Of a stretch of 64,000 nucleotides of DNA, positions 9,780-20,800 are shown one piece after another. The position numbers and the translations under genes were made by a program. The stretch is taken from NCBI GenBank assembly GCA_030734395.1, contig JAUZTG010000039.1:1-64000 (forward strand), in the 5' to 3' direction. How positions within the stretch are numbered: the first letter of the stretch is position 1; every line of letters begins with the position of its first letter. Origin of the DNA: Sarocladium kiliense. Taxonomy: Eukaryota > Ascomycota > Sordariomycetes > Hypocreales > Sarocladiaceae. The notes under the pieces are model-generated. The model made no database searches. It was not told where the DNA came from and saw only the letters and a list, made by a program, of their open reading frames with translations.

Positions 9780-11996
9780 CTAGCCATTATTTCCCTGGCC
9801 AAGCAGCCACCCATCATCAATTGTCCCAATGAGCTCACTCCAGGCGGCGATCTGAGTTCCTCCTGCCTGTGACGTATCTCGAGGAACGGCATTATCTGTT
9901 GGCGAGAAGTGGAACTGGTCGGAAGTAGACAAACCCTGTCCCTGAGGCCCCAGAGTGACCCGTGTCATAAGATGCCTCAGCTCTCGCAGGGTTTGACTGC
10001 CGTCACGACCAAGAAGGTTACCAATGCGGGCCTCGTTATCAAGTGTTTCGATTGCAAAGTCCACCATGCGATGTCCCGTTGCGATTTCATCTTGTGTCAT
10101 CACCCAGTTGTAGACGAGCTCTTGCATGAGGATGCACACGGCCGAGTTGAGGAGCAGATACAGTCCCGTATGAAGCAACTTTCGAGGCTGGTTAATTACC
10201 AGTATATGGCGTGCTAGACGCAGGTTGTGTCGTGCAGCTGCCATGCAGATCTTGATGTGGGGCGGAGGTGGCTTGGACTCCTCAGTCGTAGTCAAGCGAT
10301 CCTGCACCACACGGAGAAGCCAGGCTCGCGTGGTCAGGATCAAAAGGTGGTTGTGCATCATGTGCAGAAGACAGCACGAGGGATCTGGTGAGAGCCCGTC
10401 CCGAGAAAGGACAAGCTCGGGAGGCAATGCGTGTCGCCACTCGTCAAGCATCGCGAGCGCTTTATCAGCATCACGCATCGCTTCTGGCGCCGTTTCATCA
10501 CGAGGTGAGACGCGGTGGACTTGGTTCATTATGTGCTCCGAGATTCGGGACAACTCGATATTTGCTCGCAGGCCCAATGCACTGGACAGTCCCCTGTGTG
10601 ATCGTTAGCCACTCCGAGATAGTGTCTGCCTCGGCCGAGAGCAACTTACGGTGCATCGAGAGGACGGGACAAGCGAATAGACCCGTCTGGAATACTTGAC
10701 GGTCTTCCCGTCAACATGGCTAGCCATCGATCGAGAACGACAATGGTCCAAAAGATTCGCTTTCCCGACTCCTCACCAAGCACACGGTGTGCACCCTCCA
10801 TGATGCAGACACGTGTTGCGGCACCCACGTACATGTACGCCGTATCCAGTCGATTGACTTCGATCAAGTAAAAAGCCATGAGAGCCAGTGTGGCAGCATC
10901 ACCGAAAACATAACGCGACACATCTAGCGGATTGCCAATCAGCACCGCAGCCCGAGCAAAATATGTTTCGCAGAGCGGAGAGGCTGAGTCTGATGATGGA
11001 GCTTCGTTATTCGTTGCTCGACAAGCCACAGCCAGGGCAGCCTGGTAAAAGGCTAGATGACGATACTGCCGCAAGTCTGGTGCTTCCAAGCCAGAAACCA
11101 TAGGATTGATAGGAAGGGTGCTCAGATCACCCCACCAGAACAACCCTCCCGAACGCCACCGGCCGTTGCCATCCTGGATGAAGTTTCGTAGTTCAGATAG
11201 ACCGACCCCCATATGCCCAGCAGATGGTAGCCAGAGGGGATCAACATCTGTGCTTTGGAGGCCGTGGGAGTCGTTGGTCTGGTACAACCCGTCGGAGGAC
11301 AAGAATGCACCCGGTGTGGATTGAAGCACGATGCTAAAGTAATCCTTGATTGTGTCGAGGAAAACGTCGCCATTCGTCTCGCCGAAGAATCGAACGTTAC
11401 CCATGGCATCTCGCAGCAATCGGCCCTCGACCGACACAGTCATATCACCATCCACAGACTCTGACTTGTGAGAGCTTGCGCTTTCCACAGTGTCGATGGT
11501 CCGCATAGAGCTGAACGACTGGCGTCCTGTTGGCTCACTCGCGCTGTCAACAGTTCGCATGGAGCTGAAAGAGTGGCGACCAGGAGGCGTAGCAGTCGCA
11601 TCGATAGGAGCGACGCGTTGAAGAAGCTCGCGACGTTTCGTACCATCCGGTACCGCATCCTGCAATGCTCGGTCGAGCGATTCCAACTTTCTTCGGAGAT
11701 CATCCAGTTCAGGTTTTGGTACCGTCACCTTCTCGACGGGTGTGGGATAGACGCATTCCCGGGAGGCTGAGCGACATTGCTTGCAGGGCTTCTCCCCCGA
11801 GCACTTGATGCGTCGTACGTTGCAGCTGTTGCAGCTATCAGGAGTGTCAGTCAGACTCCTTCTCTAGATAAAAAAAGGTTACAGGTATTCCTTACGCGGT
11901 CGCGACCCTCTTGCGTTGCTCTGGGGCAACCTTGTGACGTCGTGGGTTCACAGGCAGGCGGTGAGACCCTTTCTTGTCATCCCGATCAGTCATCAT
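9780..11996 (-). CDS. Zn(II)2Cys6 fungal transcription factor
   Basis: A nuclear DNA-binding regulator of 699 residues after joining exons 11996-11896, 11834-10650 and 10593-9780 (introns of 61 and 56 bases; total 2,100 bases). Cysteines at residues 35, 38, 45, 51, 54 and 61 give the exact CX2CX6CX5CX2CX6C zinc cluster, preceded by a basic EQRKRVATA. The first intron falls within the codon just before Cys35. Residues about 75-100 contain a possible dimerisation helix, followed by two near-identical RQSFSSMRT-type repeats. The middle and C-terminal part is a fungal-specific transcription factor domain, with GKRIFWTIVVLDRWLAML and GRPSSIPD as landmarks. Two ATGs in tandem (11996 and 11993) start the frame. 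It lies 1.2 kb downstream of sidA on the same strand. A role in siderophore control is possible from position only; the known iron regulators of this pathway are of the GATA and bZIP classes. Confidence 0.9.
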
Positions 11997-13186
11997 GCAA
12001 CGGAAATATGAGGCGTGGACGGTATAAGGTAAAAGGCGAGGTCTGTGACTTACGAGCTAGTCTGTGGCTGAGGGGGCACGCGGCAAGGCTATGATATCTA
12101 TAGTCAGCCTTAACCGTGATGCGCCTTCGTAGTCTCTGAGGCCAAAGGCACCTACTGATGACGAACATAGAGACCCCGCCGTTGCCCTTGTTCGCCAATC
12201 TGGGTGCAGCAAGACCGAGTGTGCGCGTCCTCTTGACGGGACAACGTATGCACCCGAGCTCAGGAAATTAGGGATTAGGCGGTGTTGACGATGCTGCCGT
12301 AGTGGTTAGCCGATGACGGGCCTCCAATTCCACCTTCAGCCACGCGTATCGGCCGAGATAGAGGCGGCTCGATATCAGGCAGGGGGGCAACCGAGATCAG
12401 GTTGATCGCGAGGCGCGTCACACGAACGAAAGAAGCGAGGGCCGTCCGGAGCCCTACAAGGCTACCGAGAAAAGGCTGAACAGGAACACGCAATAGTGAC
12501 TCGTGGCATTCGCAAGGAGTGCGTCTGACAGGGCCCATAACCCCTGTTGGGACCACCCATGCTTAATTGAGGTTGGGGTCCATTGTCAGCAGCATCATTC
12601 GCTGCTTGCGCGGAGGGTTCAGGCAAGCGAGCATGCCTATGAGGTGTTCGTTCGGCTGTCACCGATGACGAGAGGAAAGTCGACTTCAGTCTTGCCCTCT
12701 GTAGGAATTAGCGCCGAGAACGGCCTGCCAATTGAGGGAGAAAACCAGCGGTGCGACGCATCAGACATTGCATGCATACGTATGCATACTACAGGAAGAC
12801 AAAGCCGCGTCACTGGGCGTCGTGGGCGGCGCGGTGGGATGCGGGGCAGCAACACCAGGGTCCTGGGGAGATCTAACACTCAGAACTTGGGGATGGACTG
12901 AATTGGAGTGAGAAATCATGTAATTTTTTTTCATAAGGACTTCCGATTATTGTTCCTGCGCTGTAAAACATCTCTCATCTCAAGATGACACATTCACGGT
13001 CTTGCTTTTGTCTCTGATACCCTGCCCTGCTCCCTTTCCCTGTCCAGCACGCGAATCACTGGGTCTCGTTTGGCTCTCCAGAAAGCCAGCCCTCTATCCG
13101 TGGCCACCGCCTATTGAGATGTACTTCTAGTCAATTAATCTGCCCCGTGACCCCTGAATCAACGACGGCCGCACTGTCGCGATGAA
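11997..13186. other. 1.2 kb intergenic region between regulator gene and sidA
   Basis: This is the promoter of the Zn2Cys6 gene and the 3' flank of sidA. It is moderately GC-rich with only short, featureless frames. It contains a perfect 16-base palindrome at 12772-12787 (ATGCATACGTATGCAT). No gene is seen. Confidence 0.55.
12772..12787. other. 16-base perfect palindrome
   Basis: ATGCATACGTATGCAT is its own reverse complement. It lies about 0.8 kb upstream of the Zn2Cys6 gene and 0.4 kb downstream of sidA. It could be a dimer-type operator or a chance palindrome. Confidence 0.6.
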
Positions 13187-14926
13187 TCATTTGCTATCCT
13201 TGCCGAAGATAGACTCTACCATTTCACCTGACCTTGTGGCGAGCACCGAAAGAAGGGTGTCGCTCAACTATGAATTGGCTGGTGTCAGCTTCGGAAATTC
13301 GTGCTCATCAAGTTGCAGATATGTGACTTACTCCGTGTGTCGCTTCACAGCAGCCTTGCAACCAGATACCGGATCCAGCCTGGATCATTCCTGGCTTGTA
13401 CTGCACCTGATAGTCTCGGCCAACTACCATGTTGTGCTCGCCCTTCGGGGATTGTACCCTCCACCCAGAGTCTGTCTTGCCCAAGGGTTTGATTGAGTCG
13501 TGGGACTCTGGCAGCATGTCCCAGGTGTCTCGCAGCATGTCGAGGTGTGCATCTCGGCGGTATCCGGTGGCTGCGATGATCAGATCGGCTTCCCAACCTT
13601 CCTCTGACTCTATTCCTCCATCGCAGCCGGCCTCTAGAAGCTCGACGCGAGCGAATTTGAGCTGGAGCGTCTTGTCACTTGTTGGCTCAACACTCAATAT
13701 CTTGCGGCCCCCCATGATGCGATGTGGCCATGTGTTTTCATCGCGCCCTAGCTCGCGCCTTTGATCATACATGCGCTCATAAATATGTTCAATCAGCTCC
13801 AGTCGAACAACGCCGTAGTTGGTTGCTCGGGCTTCGGTGATGAAGTTGCTGCGGTAGCTCGCAGACTTCGGATACAGCATATCGACATACTCGGGGTTAA
13901 AGACGGAATTGACACTAAGTCACAGTCAGTCCACGAGGCAGTGCTTCATAGGAGCGGCGGATGCTGCCGATAGTCCACTTACAAGGGTGAGTCGTCGCTA
14001 GGCCTCAAAAACTCGGGCCTCATGATGAGCCTGGTCTGGGAATTCGGGTACAAAGTGTGGATATTGTTGAAAATCTCCGCAGCGCTTTGCCCAGCTCCAA
14101 TTACTGCCACCCGATACGATGCTTTGGGATCTGTGAGGAGGCGAGGGACGGCCTGTGCGTATTGAGATGAGTGAATGACCCGGGCATGCGTAGCTGGAAG
14201 TGACGGTGGGAGCGAAGGCTGGCCGCCCGCCGCGATCAGAACATTGCGACCGTGGCATGACCTCAATTCGCCGGTACTTCCATCGCGGGCTTTGACTGTG
14301 AAGGTTCTGGCCGCCCCTTGCCCAGCTGCATCAGGGGTCACCGAGACGACTTGATGGCCGTACTGAACGAGATGGGAGAAGGCCGATGCAGCCCAGCGCA
14401 TGTAGTCTTCGTATTCGACTCGTGCAGGCAAGAATGTCCCAAGATTCGTGAAGTCCACCAGTCTTCCCTGACTGTGCAGGTAATTGAGGAAAGTGAACTC
14501 CGATCGTGGATCACGAAGTGTGGCGAGATCTTTAACAAAGGAGATCTGCATCTTAGCACCTGGGAGCAGCATTCCAGCATGCCAGGCGAACTTCTGCTGC
14601 TTCTCGATGAAAAGAACTTTCGGCTGAGAGGTACCATAAAACGTTCTTCCTGACGCCAGAGCATCGTGCATCGCAACTGCGATAGCCAGGCTGGCAGGCC
14701 CGAACCCGACGCAAATCAAGTCAAAATCATCGCTGGAGTCCATGGAAGCGGCGTTGAGGAACGGGGACAGAGATCGTGACGATGGCTGCATTTTGGGGGG
14801 GTGCACTGCACCATGGCCATTAGTATAAGTCCCGTGGCCATTGGCACCATGCGGCATGCTTCCCACCAGCATCGGCGCCGAATCCTCGTCTCCGCCGTGT
14901 GAGATACTCTCGCTGTGAGGTGACAT
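13187..14926 (-). CDS. sidA: L-ornithine N5-monooxygenase (siderophore biosynthesis)
   Basis: Hydroxylates the side-chain nitrogen of ornithine using FAD, NADPH and oxygen, the committed step to all hydroxamate siderophores. Exons 14926-13983, 13914-13332 and 13267-13187 (introns 68 and 64 bases) join to 1,608 bases, 535 residues, close to the family size. The FAD-binding glycine motif VGFGPASLA is near residue 73, the NADPH motif VIGAGQSAAE near 275, and the hallmark ATGY near 430. The last exon supplies the C-terminus LSDTLLSVLATRSGEM, so the enzyme is complete. The first 65 residues are a variable, His/Gly/Ser-rich extension. The gene is divergent from the NRPS and shares with it a promoter that carries four GATA-type iron motifs, so repression in iron-rich conditions is expected. 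Close relatives include lysine N6-hydroxylases, but the neighbouring NRPS supports ornithine. Confidence 0.93.
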
Positions 14927-15842
14927 TGTTGAATATATCCCTGGGGTCTTCGAATGTGTAGGTGGTAAATTCAGAGGCGCTCGATCTTGCTGCTCAGCTT
15001 TGGTGGGCGAATGGTCAATAGTGGCGGGAACGTTCCGCTGAAGCTGTTCCGGTTCTCCGACCGACCCAATGGAGTGTTGGCGTCACCACTTATGGAGGGC
15101 AGAGGCTTGAGTTGGCCGAAACACAGTCTTAAGACTTGTTGGCTCAGGGAAGAGTGACGGAATTGGGGACGGGCAGATTTGCAAAAGTTGGAGGGTGAAA
15201 TTGGAGAGTTGGGAACTGGTGGAGGATTGGGAAATAGGGTGGTGCTTGAGTCAAATAGGACATCAGCCGGGTCAAACCAGCCCTCCTTGTCAGATGCACA
15301 GTCCGGCCAAGGTCAAGCACATATGAACCTGCTGTTCATCGAAGCCCAGACTACTGCCGTTCGTCTAGTGTCTTTGGCTCCAGTCCTTGGTCCGACTGGG
15401 GGCAAACATGGGTCCTGCCCAAAGCAGCAAAGCTGCACTATCAGCTCAATTGGTGTTGTCGATCTATGACTGCCGATACAAAATCTGTTTTAGGTTGGCA
15501 AGCATCTGGGGCGGCTGTGGACAAGATTGAGGTGAAAGCACGAAAAGCCTCGCGGGGCCATACGATCTGATTCTGTTCCACTGCACCGCCAACCGCCGTA
15601 CTCATTGCAGCCCGGCTTCTACAGCTTGTAAAGTAGCCCAACATCGAATATTTTCATTGCTATTCGGCCTCATGTTGCTGATGCGGTATAAAGCATGTCT
15701 TGCGTTGGACCCTGAAAAGGCTCTGCTAGGTCAAGGAGGCATACTCTCCGTCAGTTTCCGCTTCGTAGAGGGATACCCCTGCATGCGAGTGGCCAAATGA
15801 CGCAGGCGAGTCAAGTCAAGCTAGTACGGCGGCTCATTTCGG

Positions 15843-15851
15843 ATCAGATAA
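15843..15851 (+). promoter_or_regulatory. ATCWGATAA iron GATA-factor site (single)
   Basis: A perfect ATCAGATAA. ATCWGATAA is the established binding consensus of the siderophore-repressing GATA factors (SreA of Aspergillus, SRE1 of Histoplasma). It lies 0.92 kb upstream of the sidA start. Confidence 0.75.
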
Positions 15852-16096
15852 GATGAAGGACAGCCTCGGCAGGACTGTGACGTACGAGTTCAGCGCCGAT
15901 TCGGAGTGCCGAACAGGTCCGGTGCTAGCATGGGACATACACGGTCGAGGAGGGGTTTAAAAAGTCTTGTCGTGTCATGTGCGGTCCACTACCCTTGCAC
16001 ATGGTGCATGAAAAGTCGGGCAGCACTGCTACTTGAGGTTCTAGAGCGGATCGTGGTGGTGCGAGACCGGCGCGGGAGGAGATTTGGCTGAGGGAA

Positions 16097-16131
16097 TTAT
16101 CTGATGATCTGATAAAAATTTGATCTGATAA
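16097..16131. promoter_or_regulatory. Cluster of three ATCWGATAA iron GATA-factor sites
   Basis: Three perfect matches lie in 35 bases: 16097-16105 on the minus strand, 16107-16115 and 16123-16131 on the plus strand. The first two are inverted with one base between them; the third follows after seven bases. By base composition alone about 0.04 matches would be expected in the whole 2.85 kb promoter, so chance is an unlikely cause. The cluster is placed to control both sidA and the NRPS. Confidence 0.85.
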
Positions 16132-17776
16132 GATCGCCCCCCTGTGCCCTCGCCTTGGTTCCGCCACAGCACTAGTGAAAAGGTGCATTCACATCGTCGT
16201 GGAACCCTGCAAATAATAGCACCAGGGGGAGTAAATTGCTGGTAGCCATCATGATCACGGGAGTGCGAAAGACTTGCACCGAGTATCTAGCGCGCCAAAA
16301 GGAGAGGAATGCACGCCGTCCTGCAAGGAGCTGGAAGCGAGCACACTCTCCCCACCAACAGGGAAACAGAACTAGCTACCAGACGTTAGGTTCAAGGGCC
16401 ATGTCACCAGCATTCACCATATGATAATTCATCTATCACAACTTCAATCTCACAAAAGCGCATCTGCAATCACGCATGTTATGGCTACAGACCACGAAGC
16501 CAAGTCTTCTACCTCTTTCACTTCGTGAGCTACTCAGGCTGGGCACTGGGGTGCCAGTCTGACCTGTCACAAGCAAACCCTCTTCACCAAGGTAGTATAT
16601 TGGCATACAACCCTCGAGGCTCGTCAGCCCAGGCTTGCGTCAACCTAAAAGACAGTGCTCCACGACCTCTGCGAGATGACCCATTCCCCAACATTAAATA
16701 CCCTCAGCAACAACAGCGTGCTCTCCTCACAGGCCAATCCAACACGCGCACCGCTGTGCTAAGTGGGATGTCGCGACTCCACCATCATCACAGGTGGCCA
16801 CAGTCCCGCTGAGGGGCATCAGGTCTACCTTAGGTATCTCCACTTCAGCGGGCATTCACGGCTTGAGGGAGCTTTTGGTATGGTATTGGTGCGCGATCAT
16901 GCCCCTTGTTCGCTACCATCAATCCCTGGACTGCGTGAAGGTGCATCTGGCTCACTGCTCAGCTGATGCTCACTCTCTGGCCCAATACCTGACTTATGTA
17001 CGAGTATCTCGTTACTACGGAGCACCTACCTAAGTAACCACCTGCCTGTTAAGCTACCGTCTCGGGCCGTCCGTAGACTACAATTGGCAGAACAGTGAGG
17101 CGGGTCAACAGTGCATGAAGCCTTGCCTTCAACTGGCGTTCTGGGCATCGCAAAAGCATTGAGCGTTCCCCCTCCTCATTGTCATTCCGGTAGCTATCAG
17201 GATCTCCGCTACTGATCATCTGAAAAAGAAACACCACTGTCCTGTTCCTTAGGGGCACGTCGCGAGATCGTGCAGCAGCGAGTCACCACCTTCGACTAGT
17301 GACGCCATCGCTAACCATCAACCGCCTTTTCCATTACACCTCCACTCAAGCCCACGTTGCATATGATACCTCATTTTCGTTCATGACGCGCTTTAAAGAG
17401 CCAACGCCTGCAGCTTGAATGTTCCATCTTTGGCTAGAGCTGTCCCTACTAATGCAAATCAGCCAACGTTGAGTGGTCCGCCTACGATACCCAAGAGTAT
17501 CCTCTTTGCCATTCGTTGCAACTTCATCGACGTTGCTGCGTAATCCGCGCCTTCTGACAGGCTCAAAGACCCCGCCACCATCTTGGGGGACTACCGACGG
17601 TTGTCAATCCCGCCGCACCTGACAATCACTGCAACTAGCATTACTCCTGCTGATTGGTGGCTTCGTGATCGTCAGATCTCTCGGCTGCAGCCCGTCCGTC
17701 TTCTCACTGTAACCGTGGAGAGCTAAGTTCTTCAAGGTGGTTATTAAATCTCCACCGGAATTTGCTCAGTTACTCA

Positions 17777-17806
17777 ATGAATGGCTGCACCCACCAATGT
17801 TCGTAA
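17777..17806 (+). other. Upstream ORF overlapping the NRPS start codon
   Basis: An ATG four bases before the NRPS ATG opens a nine-codon frame (MNGCTHQCS) that ends at 17806, inside the NRPS coding sequence in another phase. Both ATGs have a T at position -3, so neither has a strong context; the NRPS ATG has the better +4 base (G). If the mRNA leader includes it, it would lower translation of the NRPS. Confidence 0.45.
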
Positions 17807-20800
17807 GACCGATATCAACAACATTGCTCATGGCAGCGAGAGTCCGAAGAAGACTTCCATTACCTTACACGACACGGGCCAGGCGAGAATGGCGCTCGAA
17901 CTTCAGTCGGTCCTAAACCCGTCGCCTCAGCGAATAGAAGGACCGGGCCTTCTTCATGAGTTGATTCGACCCTCATCTGATCTGATCGCCTTGGAACATT
18001 TCGAGAACGGCAGCATATCTTCATTCACATACGCGGACCTACACTCAGCAGCAGATGCAATTGCACGAGAGGTTCTGAAGGCCAAACCCGAGGGTCAAGC
18101 ACCTTTCATCGTGCCAATCCTTCATGCGCAATCCCCAGCCTTGTATGCCGCGCTGCTAGGTATTCTCAAAGCTGGAGGAGCCTTCTGCCCCCTGAATTTG
18201 GATGTACCGGCAGAGAGACTTGATTTCATCCTCAAAGATGTGTCTGCTACAGTTGTTTTGGTCTCCCCGGATTTGCTGGACAAGTTCAGTTTTCCTGATC
18301 ACATACGAACCATTTCCATCGAAGCATTGGAAACAATCTCCATTCCTTCTTCAGCCCAGATCCAGTCCGATGTGCTACCTACGGACCTCGCGTATGTCAT
18401 GTATACATCTGGCTCGACCGGGGTACCCAAAGGCGTTGCCATATCTCACGACGCAGCTACCCAGGCCTTGATGGCCCACGAGAGCCACGTGCCGGACTTT
18501 TCTCGATTCTTTCAGTTTGCTGCGCCAACTTTTGATGTCTCAGTCTTTGAAATTTTTTTCCCTCTAGCCCGAGGCAAGACTTTGGTCAGTGCCAATCGTG
18601 CGGAAGCTCTAGAGCATCTTGCTTCAGTGCTGAACAAGATGGAAGTCGACGCCTGCGAGCTGACCCCGACTGTGGCATCCAGTCTTTTGAGAAATCGGGG
18701 ATCGGTTCCGAAGCTAAGAACACTCCTCACTATAGGCGAGATGCTCAGCAGACCTGTCATCCAGGAATTTGGAGGTCATGCGGACAAGTCAAGCTTGCTT
18801 TGGGCGATGTATGGTCCAACTGAGGCCACGATTCACTGCACTGTCATGCCCGCCTTTCAAAGCGATTCACCTGTCGGGATCATCGGAGCGCCTTTGCAGA
18901 CCGTGTCCTGTTTCATTCTGGACCCAGAGCATCCTACAACGGCAGGGAACGATTTGAATGTTCTTCCACGTGGCCAGGTTGGTGAACTGGTGCTTGGTGG
19001 CTTCCAGCTTGCGGATGGATACCTCAACCGACCTGAACAGACCACAAAGGCATTCTTGGAGACAAGTTCTGGCAGAGTCTACAGAACTGGTGACAAAGCG
19101 AGACTAAATGAGAACGGTCTGCTGGAATGTTTCGGTCGATTGTCCGATGGACAAGTGAAATTACGTGGTCAGAGGATCGAACTTGGAGAAATTGAGCAGG
19201 CAATGCTCAGGACCCCAGATTGCCTGGTTGCTACTGCCTTGGTGGTGAACTCTATGCTTGTGGGCTTTTGCGCTGCGAAGGCTTCTGTTTCGCAAGACGA
19301 TATTCTCAACAGCTGCCAGCGATGGTTGCCAGGATACATGGTTCCTAGTGAAGTTATCATCCTTGGCGATTTGCCAAAGTTAGCCAGCGGAAAGGTCGAC
19401 CGAGGAGCTTTACGACTGCTCCTCAGCAACCGCGATGAAGTCGAGAACACCTCCGCTTCATCATCTCGCCAAGAAGCCTCGCATGAAGGAAAGGTCGTTC
19501 GGGCCATCCAAGAGTGCCTGGACATATGGGACTTGCCAAGCACAGTCCTTGTTTCTCTCGGAGTCGACTCTCTACGGGCCATCAAGTTAGCTGCAATACT
19601 GAGAGGCTTTGGTCTCACGGTTGGGGTGGCCGACATCTTGAGAGCCCGCACAGTTTCTGATCTTAGTATGTGTGTCACCGACTCACACACTGCTCCGAAT
19701 CATCACCAAACTGCCTCCGTGTCGCTCATGCCTTACCTGGATGCTATAGCCCGCATGAATCCAGCGCTGGGTTCTATGAAGCTAGATATAGTCGAGATTA
19801 TGCCATGTACATCGTTGCAATCTGCGATGCTGACTGCAAGCTACCATGACTCGGCAGCCTACCACAACGAGATGACAATTGAGGTCGACGAGGACATCTC
19901 AGTCGACATCCTCGCTTCGGGAATCAAGGCAATCTGCAATCAAAATGAGATCCTTCGGACTGGCTTCGTTGAGTGGCAAGGGCGGCCTGTCGCTATCCTC
20001 TTCAGGATGCATGCAGAAGGCATCATCCATGTTGTATCACAGCCTTGCGACGCCAGTTCTTTTAAGCGACCCCTAACATGGCTGAATCCTCTTCAAATCA
20101 TTCTGGCCCCCCCTTCACTCGGCCAGAGAACTTCCATTAGCATCAGTGCTCACCATGCGATCTACGACGGGTGGTCATTGGACGCCATGCTCAGAGACTT
20201 GTGGACGTTTGTCAAGGTTCATTCTATCCCCCCGAGACCGCAATTTCATTTAGTCGCCCAGTACCAGTTACGGATATCCCAGGAGGACCAAGAACAGGAC
20301 AAGAGGTTCTGGGCAGATCATTTCTCACATTGGGAACGGAAACCGTTCCCAGTTCTTATCGAAGAACCCGCAGTCGGCATCACTCGACAGGCTGTCACAC
20401 ATCATTTCGAGCTTGGGGGAGCCGCGATCCGGGAGGCGCTACAGCGCACTGGTTGTGGCCAGTCTTCCATTTTCATGGCAGCGCTCTGTCTGGTATGGAA
20501 GGGCATCGTTGGAAGTGACGACTTTGTCATTGGGACCACGACCTCTGGCAGGGCACTGCCAGTTGCTCACATACACGAGATCATCGGTCCGTGTATCTCG
20601 GTCCTCCCACTTCGCTTCAGGTTTCAGCACATCGAAACATCAGATCAGCTGGTCAAGTATGTTGATCGAATGCTGACGAGCCTCATAGAGCACTCGGCTC
20701 TTCCGTTAGCGGAGATTCGGAAGGTGGCTGGTTTGCAGGCATTCGAAGGTCTCTATGATGTTCTCTTCACTTTTCAAGAGTCCATTCACTCTCATGCAGT

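Larger units (their letters stand above)
14927..17780. promoter_or_regulatory. Shared divergent promoter of sidA and the NRPS
   Basis: A 2.85 kb region between the two start codons with no supportable gene. It contains one ATCWGATAA site at 15843-15851 and a cluster of three at 16097-16131, about 0.9-1.2 kb from sidA and 1.65-1.9 kb from the NRPS. The last few hundred bases before 17781 are pyrimidine-rich, as fungal leaders often are. Confidence 0.75.

Noticed and set aside
16387..16400. tRNA B-box-like sequence GGTTCAAGGGCC
   Set aside because: The last positions do not fit the B-box consensus, and no A box or cloverleaf arms lie at the right distance.
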